10,569 nt of DNA from contig CAJUGJ010000038.1 in NCBI GenBank assembly GCA_910586015.1, positions 1 to 10,569 on the forward strand. Direction: 5' to 3'. The stretch is from an uncultured Lachnospiraceae bacterium. GTDB lineage: Bacteria > Bacillota > Clostridia > Lachnospirales > Lachnospiraceae. The stretch's first letter is position 1; each line of letters begins with the position of its first letter. The position numbers were made by a program, and so were the translations under genes. Shown piece after piece: positions 5,691 through 10,569 of this stretch. The notes under the pieces are model-generated. The model saw only the letters and a list, made by a program, of their open reading frames with translations, ran no database searches and was not told the DNA's origin.

Positions 5691-5727
5691 TAGTTATAAT
5701 TAGAGTATACAAGGAGGACAAAACAGG

Positions 5728-6615
5728 GTGTCGATACAACTTATACAGCAAGCAATACATTATATAGAAGAACATATTTATGAAGAAATAAGTTATACTG
5801 AGGTTGCAAAAAGAGTACATATGTCAAACTACAATTTTCATCGGACATTTAGTTTTATTGTAGGAATGACAACTAATGAATATATTAGAAAACGACGTCT
5901 TACATTAGCAGCTAGGGAACTACAAACAACAAATATCTCGGTGATGGATGCTGCATATAAATATGGCTATGAATCACCAGAAAGCTTTTCTAAAGCTTTT
6001 TCACGATTTCATGGCTCAACTCCAAAACAGGCAAAACAAAAAGGTGCAAAACTCCATTTGTTTAATCCTCTTGTAATAAAAATTATCTTGGAAGGCGGTA
6101 GTATTATGGACTACAGAATTGAACACAGAGAAAGTCAACAGTTTGTTGCATTAGTAAAATCGTTTCCAAATGAAATCATTAATGATGACAATGATCATAG
6201 TATTCCTGACTTTTGGACAGAATGTTCTGAAAAAAATCTTATTGAACCTATGAAATTACTTTGTATAAAAGGAAAAAGAGATTTGTATGGTTTATGTAGT
6301 CCTGTTAAAGACAGTGAAACCCATTTCAATTATGGAATTGGTATCCTAATTGACGAGAATTTTGATAGAACAAAACTGGAAGGTTTTATAAAAAATGGTT
6401 ATTCTATTTGGAAGACAGAATCTACAGACTACGCAGTGTTTAAATGTTTTGGTTCTGATGGCAACTGTTTAGGCGAAACATGGAGCAAGTTTTTTAAAGA
6501 ATTTGTTCCACAGACGGGTTATATGCAAACAGACAATACTGACTATGAAATATACTTTGAAAATGGTGAAAGTGGTTTGTTTTGTGAGTTATGGGTTCCT
6601 GTGAAGCATATTTAA
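5728..6615 (+). CDS. AraC-family regulator with GyrI-like effector-binding domain
   Basis: A 295-residue transcription factor. It starts at a GTG with AAGGAGG ten nt upstream. The N-terminal AraC domain (about 5-108) has two helix-turn-helix units: one around ISYTEVAKRVHMSNYNFHRTF and a second at SVMDAAYKYGYESPESFSKA followed by FSRFHGSTP, the family signature. The C-terminal part (about 128-295) is a GyrI-like small-molecule-binding domain: DYRIEHRESQQFVALVKSFP opens it and a LFCELWVPVK end closes it. The Glu in this end (E287) is at the position used by Rob/BmrR-type domains to contact cationic ligands. The order is as in Rob: HTH first, sensor last. Such proteins usually activate efflux or stress genes after binding a drug or lipid. 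No target gene stands beside it, though the half MFS gene at 8600 is a possible former target. It is followed by a terminator. Confidence 0.9.
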   Translation: MSIQLIQQAIHYIEEHIYEEISYTEVAKRVHMSNYNFHRTFSFIVGMTTNEYIRKRRLTLAARELQTTNISVMDAAYKYGYESPESFSKAFSRFHGSTPKQAKQKGAKLHLFNPLVIKIILEGGSIMDYRIEHRESQQFVALVKSFPNEIINDDNDHSIPDFWTECSEKNLIEPMKLLCIKGKRDLYGLCSPVKDSETHFNYGIGILIDENFDRTKLEGFIKNGYSIWKTESTDYAVFKCFGSDGNCLGETWSKFFKEFVPQTGYMQTDNTDYEIYFENGESGLFCELWVPVKHI

Positions 6616-6642
6616 AAATTGAATTAAACGAATCGTAAATAA

Positions 6643-6677
6643 TCAAGGGCAACTGTAGAAATATGGTTGCTCTTTGA
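6643..6677 (+). terminator. Intrinsic terminator of the AraC-family gene
   Basis: AAGGGCAAC (6645-6653) pairs with GTTGCTCTT (6666-6674), with one G-T pair, and is followed by TGAATTTTAAT. It lies about 30 nt after the stop at 6615. Confidence 0.6.
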
Positions 6678-6679
6678 AT

Positions 6680-6726
6680 TTTAATAAAATCCTCCAAAAG
6701 CCTTGAAAATAAAGGATTTATCGCAA
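6680..6726 (-). repeat. Diverged repeat, copy B (inverted partner at 621-667)
   Basis: The reverse complement of this 47-bp segment matches 621-667 at about 33 of 47 positions, with the blocks TGCGATAAA and TTTTCAAGG identical. Similarity appears to continue to about 6797, where the complement reads GCCCTTAT opposite TCCCTTAT of copy A. No gene is seen between here and the tnpV relic at 6894. Confidence 0.4.
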
Positions 6727-6893
6727 TGTGTCCACTTTATCCCTTTATATGATTTCACACAATGTTACTCTTGCTTTGATTGCTCATAAGGGCAAAATCA
6801 AGGGCAGGAAAAACTGATAATAAAATATAACAAAGTGTAGCAGTCAAAGAACTGTGATGTATGTACGAATATATTATACTGGAGGATTTCAAA

Positions 6894-7045
6894 ATGGACA
6901 AGTACATTTATGATGATAAAAATGGTCTGTGGTATGAACTGCAAGGAGATTATTATATTTCTTGTCTTATCTTACCAGCCAAGAAAGATCTATCGGCTTA
7001 TAGGGACAGCGGCACTTGCGCTATCTGAAAGAATAAAGTCATACA
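6894..7045 (+). pseudogene. tnpV: Broken 5' part of tnpV (transposon-encoded protein)
   Basis: ATG at 6894 with GGAGG upstream begins MDKYIYDDKNGLWYELQGDY, then YISCLILPA. This is how I remember TnpV proteins starting; these are small accessory proteins named from Tn4451-type mobilisable transposons, with an unclear function. After LPAKKD the frame shifts. In the next frame the sequence reads IGL-stop-GQRHLRYLKE, where a TAG replaces the TGG of the family's IGLWGQRHLRYL motif. Another stop follows at once, and similarity fades by about 7045. The family is about 120 residues, so well over half is missing or unreadable. The gene is dead. It shows that a Tn4451-like or related mobile element once lay here. 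The following stretch to 7277 has no gene. Confidence 0.75.
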
Positions 7046-7178
7046 AAATAAAAAGTGAAGCAATATTTTGTATAAGGTTGACAATCCATTTAAGTTGTTG
7101 TATTTCTGTATGTTCTTGTTAAAGGAATATACAAAAACAGAATACAATCAAATAAAATTTCTATAAATACTATAGATG

Positions 7179-7191
7179 CAACTGACAGTTG
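7179..7191. promoter_or_regulatory. Small palindrome upstream of the XRE-membrane gene
   Basis: CAACT-GAC-AGTTG is a 5-bp-arm dyad about 85 nt before the ATG at 7278. It could be an operator for the XRE-type protein encoded there. TTGACA at 7189-7194 overlaps it but has no matching -10. TTGACA at 7078-7083 with TATTTC after 17 bp is an alternative promoter. All are weak guesses. Confidence 0.2.
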
Positions 7192-7277
7192 ACATATTGA
7201 ATGGTGCTGATTGGTGGTAAGCAACTTGAAAAAAATATAAAATTTACACATAATAATCATACAAGGAGGATATAGTA

Positions 7278-8261
7278 ATGATTTTTGCAGATAAACTGAT
7301 ACAGCTTCGCAAAAAAGCAGGTTGGTCACAAGAAGAATTAGCTGAACAAATGAATGTGACAAGACAATCCGTTTCAAAATGGGAAGGAGCACAATCTATT
7401 CCAGATCTTGAGAAAATGCTTCGGCTTTCTAAGTTGTTTGGAGTAAGTACAGACTATTTACTTAAAGATGAGATAGAAGATACAGAATTTAATATATCAT
7501 CTGACGAGATATCTGTGCTAAGACGTGTATCTATGGAAGAAGCAAATGCCTTTCTTTCTATAAAAGTTAAGACATCAAAATCAATCGCATTAACTACCTT
7601 TTTGTGTATTTTATCACCTATATGTCTACTAATATTAGGAGCGGTTAGTGAAGTTCCAGAATATAGTCTAGCAGATAATGTGGCTGGAGGAATTGGAATG
7701 ATTATTTTACTTCTTCTTGTTACAATAGCTATTGCTATATTTATTTCAAGTGGTAGGAAAACAGCAACATATGACTATTTAGAAAAAGAAGTATTTGAAA
7801 CAGAATATGGCGTTTGTGGAATGGTTGCAGAACGGAAAACACAATATAACAGAACATATACAAGAAACAATATAGTTGGAGTTGGTCTTTGTATTATGGC
7901 ACTAATCCCTCTTTTTGGAGGAGTAATTTTTAATAACGAAAATGAATTACTACTAACGATTATGCTTTCTGCTTCTTTTGTTCTTGCAGGTATTGGTGTA
8001 GTTTTCTTAATCAGTAGTGGTGTAGTATGGGCAAGCTACGAAAAGCTCTTACAAGAAGGCGATTATTCAAAGGAAAAGAAGAAAAACCAATCTATTACAA
8101 CAGCTATTTCTAGTGCATATTGGTTAATTGCCACCGCAATATACTTGGGATTTAGTCTTTCTACAAATAATTGGGAAGTTAGTTGGATCATTTGGGTAGT
8201 TGCAGGTATAGTATTTCCTGCCATTATTATGATTACTAATTTAATTGGTAAAAGAAAATGA
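7278..8261 (+). CDS. XRE-family regulator fused to a six-helix membrane domain
   Basis: A 327-residue protein. The ATG at 7278 has AAGGAGG upstream. Residues 4-62 are a typical Cro/C1 helix-turn-helix (KLIQLRKKAGWSQEELAEQM, then VTRQSVSKWEGAQSIPDLEK). A linker of about 35 residues leads to six hydrophobic segments at about 102-124, 135-157, 199-219, 225-250, 275-295 and 300-322. The membrane part looks duplicated: helix pair 1-2 ends ISSGRKTATYDYLEKE and helix pair 3-4 ends ISSGVVWASYEKLLQE, with the same ISSG-x3-A-x-Y-x2-L spacing. A charged loop (KEKKKN) precedes pair 5-6. Membrane-tethered XRE proteins are common in gut clostridia, and their signals are mostly unknown. The linked membrane part suggests DNA binding controlled by a membrane event. 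It is a single gene. A weak 7-bp hairpin (8265-8292) follows the stop. Confidence 0.88.
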   Translation: MIFADKLIQLRKKAGWSQEELAEQMNVTRQSVSKWEGAQSIPDLEKMLRLSKLFGVSTDYLLKDEIEDTEFNISSDEISVLRRVSMEEANAFLSIKVKTSKSIALTTFLCILSPICLLILGAVSEVPEYSLADNVAGGIGMIILLLLVTIAIAIFISSGRKTATYDYLEKEVFETEYGVCGMVAERKTQYNRTYTRNNIVGVGLCIMALIPLFGGVIFNNENELLLTIMLSASFVLAGIGVVFLISSGVVWASYEKLLQEGDYSKEKKKNQSITTAISSAYWLIATAIYLGFSLSTNNWEVSWIIWVVAGIVFPAIIMITNLIGKRK

Positions 8262-8425
8262 TGAAAACAGAGAGGATAGTAAGATTCTGTTTCTTCCTGA
8301 ACTGTCACTTTCATAGAATAACCGTCTTCTTTGAATATTTTGGAAATTTTATCTAATTTTTCAGCGATTTCCTTTTTGGTACTAACATCAGTGTGTCTGT
8401 ACCAAAGGAAAATAAGGGAGAAACT
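8262..8425 (-). pseudogene. Possible minus-strand coding relic
   Basis: On the minus strand an open frame from about 8425 reads WYRHTDVSTKKEIAEKLDKI, then SKIFKEDGYSMKVTVQEETE. The composition is charged and protein-like. It has no start codon with a ribosome site at its front, and its end runs into the XRE gene on the other strand, so both ends look lost. The family is not recognised. The rest of 8426-8599 is very AT-rich with a weak ATTTTTA/TAAAAAT hairpin (8510-8529) and no gene that I can see. Confidence 0.3.
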
Positions 8426-8599
8426 TTATAAATTCTTATTAAAAATTCTATTTTATTCTATAATTTATACCTAGAACTAGATACAAATTTTAGGTCGAGG
8501 TAGTTGATTATTTTTACTTCAATAAAAATTTGATCTATCTAACCAATCATCTAAAAATCTGTGATTTTACTTAGGTTTTAAGCAATTTTATACTCAAGT

Positions 8600-9289
8600 T
8601 TAATGTATTTTCCCTTGGCTTTTGAAAAATTTTTTCATATATACTAAAAGAAATACTCCTAAAATGGGGAAAATAGCCGCAATCAACATTCCTACCTTAA
8701 ATCCAACTTGTTCCGGCGTTAAAGACAAAACATTACCAAATGTTTTTGCCCACTTTGTAAGAGAGATATTATCAACAACTATTCCAAGTGTTTGGGGAGC
8801 GATTGAAGCACCAAAATCTCCACCTGCTGCCATTAAAGCATAACCAGCAATACCAACAGCAGGTATTTTTTCTTCCATCAAAATCAGAGTTCCCGGCCAA
8901 AGCATAGAAGTACAGATACCAAGTGCAACACAAGCAATTAAAGACAATATCGCGTTAGGTGAAAATGCAGCTGCTATATAGCATATAGCAGCACCTAACA
9001 TACTGATTGTTAAAACATTAAAAATATTTTTACCAAATTTTGCATAAGCCGATCTGGTAAGAGCAAGTAATATTGCAAATAAGGACATACCAAAGATATC
9101 ACCCCAAACTTTAGGTATATGTAATGCGTTTTCTGTATAAACAGATATCCAATTTGACATTGTATTCTCAGCACAAGCACCTAAAAAGATACACAACATA
9201 CATAAAAGAAGTCCCTTTGTTCTATGTTTAGAGATAGTAGACTTTGATTCACTCTGACTCATATTCATATTGGGGAGATATGCCATACT
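8600..9289 (-). pseudogene. C-terminal half of an MFS permease
   Basis: From about 9286 to the stop at 8600 the minus strand encodes about 227 residues that match the second half of a 12-helix major facilitator. They start in the central cytoplasmic loop (LPNMNMSQSESKSTISKH), followed by six hydrophobic helices. The motifs GACAENTMSNWISVYTENAL, ALGICTSMLWPGTLILMEEK and AAGGDFGASIAPQ are like those in the FucP-like sugar-permease branch. The six N-terminal helices are absent. The frame stays open upstream to 9562, but that part is polar, has no helices, and is a chance extension into different DNA. With half the channel missing it should not transport. A ribosome site before the ATG at 9286 is not convincing. 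The former substrate cannot be told. Confidence 0.75.
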
Positions 9290-9530
9290 TATTTGTGAAC
9301 AGTTCAGTTGCCCATAAAAATACACGGACAGGGACACGATCAACTGGGCTGTCAGCAGGAGAACGTGTTTTGATTTTACGCGCCGGAGTGGGTATTCTTC
9401 ATACATAGGAGTGCTTATGGTATGCTGATACCTGGACATTGCTATACCGTTTGATACAGAACCGGCGCGGGCAGACTGTGGCAGAGAAAAGCATATCTGT
9501 TGGGGACAGGAGGTGTCAATATACAAAGAA
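9290..9530. other. Unassigned GC-richer segment at a junction
   Basis: About 240 bp with visibly higher GC than the DNA to its left, between the broken permease end and the XRE terminator. Plus-strand frames include KYTDRDTINWAVSRR and TGLSAGERVLILRAGVGI, each ended by stops within about 35 codons. No ribosome site or recognised domain was found. It is probably non-coding or a relic, and marks the edge of the inserted right-hand module. Confidence 0.4.
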
Positions 9531-9558
9531 TCCTCCCATACTGGCTGGCATGGGAGGA
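9531..9558 (-). terminator. Intrinsic terminator of the small XRE repressor gene
   Basis: CCTCCCAT (9532-9539) and ATGGGAGG (9550-9557) form an 8-bp GC-rich stem, with one more T-A pair outside and a 10-nt loop. On the minus strand it is followed by TTCTTTG. It begins 5 nt after the stop of the gene at 9563-9862. Confidence 0.65.
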
Positions 9559-9562
9559 ACAC

Positions 9563-9862
9563 TTAATTTTCATTGTTTCGCAAATCATCTACAAGAAGCC
9601 GGATATGTTCTGTCTGGCGGGGCGTAAGGCCGGTTATATCAAGCATTTCTGGTGCGCCTGGTTCAGTCACTTCACGTCCCAGAAGATAATCGGTGGTGAC
9701 ATGAAAGAAGTCGGCAATCCGTATTAACATGTCTATGGATGGCATAATGTTATCATTTTCCCAGTTGCTGATACTCTGCTTTTTTACGCCCAGCCGTTCA
9801 GCAAGCTGTACCTGGTTCAGTTCTTTTGACTGCCGCAAGAATTTGATGCGTTTTGCAAACAT
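9563..9862 (-). CDS. Small XRE/Cro-C1 family repressor
   Basis: A 99-residue DNA-binding protein. The ATG at 9862 is preferred because GAGGAGGCGGG stands just upstream; the frame extends seven codons further, but those codons are the ribosome site itself. Residues 5-62 are a full helix-turn-helix domain: KRIKFLRQSKELNQVQLAER, KKQSISNWENDNIMPSIDML and FFHVTTDYLLG. A short tail (63-99) includes TPRQTEHIRLLVDDLRN, probably a dimerisation helix. It resembles the control repressors of clostridial conjugative and mobilisable elements. It is transcribed away from the 142-residue gene. The palindrome at 9921-9965 in the divergent gap is the natural operator, and a second dyad CTCAT/ATGAG (9879-9898) overlaps its own probable -10 (CATAAT, complement of 9891-9896). 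Autorepression is inferred. Confidence 0.88.
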   Translation of the reverse strand: MFAKRIKFLRQSKELNQVQLAERLGVKKQSISNWENDNIMPSIDMLIRIADFFHVTTDYLLGREVTEPGAPEMLDITGLTPRQTEHIRLLVDDLRNNEN

Positions 9863-9920
9863 AATCGTCCCGCCTCCTCTCATGGAATCTATTATGAGCC
9901 AAGGAATCGAAAATTAAAAA

Positions 9921-9965
9921 TACTGGTATTGCAATAATTGACATCAGGAATTATAATAGCCAGTA
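9921..9965 (+). promoter_or_regulatory. Large imperfect operator palindrome overlapping a promoter
   Basis: The left arm TACTGGTATTGCAATAATT (9921-9939) and the complement of the right arm, TACTGGCTATTATAATT (9949-9965), share TACTGG, TATT and ATAATT with a 2-nt length difference. Between and within the arms lies a promoter: TTGCAA (9929-9934), 17 bp, TATAAT (9952-9957), reading toward the 142-residue gene. A repressor on the dyad would cover both boxes. The divergent XRE protein is the obvious candidate. Confidence 0.55.
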
Positions 9966-9993
9966 AGGAACGTAACGAAAGGTTGTGCTGCTT

Positions 9994-10422
9994 ATGATTT
10001 ACAAAGGTGAAGAAAGAAAAAAGCTGGATGCGATTTTCAGGGCATTTGAGGAATACATAGACCAGCAAAGCTATTTTGATATAGTCTACTCAAAGAAAAT
10101 CGGTTATGTCTGGATTTTAGCTGAATGTCCCGGCGATGCTGGCGCGGTGTTGCTAGATACACCGGAGAAAATGCTCGATCAACTATTTAACGAGGTTATC
10201 AACGATGTAGTCAATGCAGATGAAAACAAGACGCATATCCCCAACGCCCTCACCCTTTCCGAGTGGGAGAAATGCGAAGTCCGTAGCCGGATTACAACAC
10301 TGTTGGAGCCGCTTGCTGAGGACAAAGACTACTATCTGCAATTCATGGACAGATACCTGAAAGCCTATCAAAAAAACAACGGATATATCGGGGAGCCGGA
10401 CGAACTTTGTATTGCAAAATAA
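9994..10422 (+). CDS. Conserved protein of unknown function, 142 residues
   Basis: A soluble acidic protein of 142 residues. I choose the ATG at 9994 (MIYKGEERKKLDAIF), with GAAAGG about 11 nt upstream. A GTG at 9985 is too close to that site. It opens with an amphipathic helix (ERKKLDAIFRAFEEYIDQQ), then strands YFDIVYS and GYVWILAEC, a helical stretch TPEKMLDQLFNEVINDVV, and a C-terminal helical half with SEWEKCEVRSRITTLLEPL and YYLQFMDRYLKAY. I see no enzyme motif and no membrane segment. The alternating helix and strand pattern is well formed, so it is a real protein. It is the first gene of a rightward unit with the partial gene at 10485, 62 nt on, under the promoter in the palindrome at 9921-9965. 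Its setting beside an XRE repressor suggests a mobile-element gene. The function is not known. Confidence 0.75.
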   Translation: MIYKGEERKKLDAIFRAFEEYIDQQSYFDIVYSKKIGYVWILAECPGDAGAVLLDTPEKMLDQLFNEVINDVVNADENKTHIPNALTLSEWEKCEVRSRITTLLEPLAEDKDYYLQFMDRYLKAYQKNNGYIGEPDELCIAK

Positions 10423-10484
10423 AATGATTTACATTTGAGTATCCGCTAATAAACAACAATAAAATACGAAAGGGGAACAGAAAA

Positions 10485-10569
10485 ATGGAACTGAACTATT
10501 TTAAGGACAGGCTGTTTGATTTACTGAATGACAGCGAGGGGATGGGGATTGCCGACCTGAACACAGACG
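10485..10569 (+). CDS. 5' end of a second gene of the rightward unit (partial)
   Basis: ATG at 10485 follows GAAAGGGG at good spacing and opens MELNYFKDRLFDLLNDSEGM, then GIADLNTD, before the window ends. 28 codons are visible. The fragment is acidic and looks helical at the start. It follows the 142-residue gene closely in the same direction and with similar base composition, so both probably belong to one operon. The family cannot be fixed from 28 residues; small mobile-element proteins of this style are known in clostridia. Confidence 0.65.
   Translation, partial: MELNYFKDRLFDLLNDSEGMGIADLNTD

Noticed and set aside
6910..7122. 70-codon ORF beginning MMIKMVCGMNC
   Set aside because: It is an out-of-frame reading of the tnpV relic.
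8063..8314. 83-codon minus-strand ORF
   Set aside because: Most of it is antisense to the membrane part of the XRE gene; only its first part overlaps the possible relic reported separately.
9287..9562. N-terminal 92 residues of the long MFS-containing reading frame
   Set aside because: They have no membrane helices, differ in composition and overlap the XRE terminator. They look like a chance open frame upstream of a truncated gene.
9439..9727. Plus-strand ORFs of 62 and 75 codons
   Set aside because: They cross the terminator and the antisense strand of the XRE repressor, with no ribosome sites or recognisable motifs.
9938..9957. TTGACA with TATAAT as a promoter
   Set aside because: The spacer is only 8 bp; TTGCAA at 9929 with a 17-bp spacer to the same TATAAT is acceptable.

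Overview
The window looks like accessory DNA from a low-GC Firmicute, most likely a gut Clostridia/Lachnospiraceae-type genome. This is inferred from AT-rich composition, strong AGGAGG-type ribosome sites, and the protein families present: an OmpR/HisKA pair, a DUF2085 protein, AraC-GyrI and XRE-membrane regulators, and a TnpV relic. No rRNA, tRNA, CRISPR array or complete transposase/integrase is visible. No resistance or toxin gene is recognised.

Layout. 1-730: a small minus-strand gene (DUF6061-like) with its own terminator, then a promoter and a long, strongly structured leader. 732-1026: a 63-residue two-helix membrane protein with a terminator. 1141-4335: the best-preserved unit, a response regulator and histidine kinase overlapping by 4 bp, followed by a secreted or membrane-anchored protein with PepSY-like halves. 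That protein sits behind its own promoter, which carries two TTGATA repeats 11 bp apart. The unit is bracketed by near-identical 39-bp palindromic terminators in inverted orientation. 4369-5424 (minus strand): a zinc-ribbon membrane protein and an overlapping DUF2085 protein, then a pseudogene with at least four lesions that still has a near-consensus promoter. 5425-6675: a long leader and an AraC/GyrI-like regulator with a terminator. 6680-7045: a segment related to part of the 621-667 region in inverted orientation, and a broken tnpV gene. 7278-8261: an XRE regulator with six membrane helices. 8262-9290: a possible coding relic and the C-terminal half of an MFS permease. At about 9290 the DNA becomes visibly more GC-rich. 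9563-10569 holds a divergent module: a small XRE repressor, a large imperfect palindrome with a promoter, a 142-residue protein of unknown function, and the start of another gene cut by the window edge.

How it fits together. The two-component genes and the secreted protein probably form one sensory circuit, in which the regulator drives the PepSY-like protein. The kinase has Ile at the position of the usual phosphatase Thr/Asn, so signalling may be biased toward phosphorylation. The AraC-GyrI and XRE-membrane genes are stand-alone regulators, and their targets are not visible here. The broken genes (minus-strand ORF, tnpV, half permease, two short relics) show repeated insertion and decay of mobile DNA. 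The right end looks like the start of a separate, better preserved mobile-element module controlled by its own repressor.
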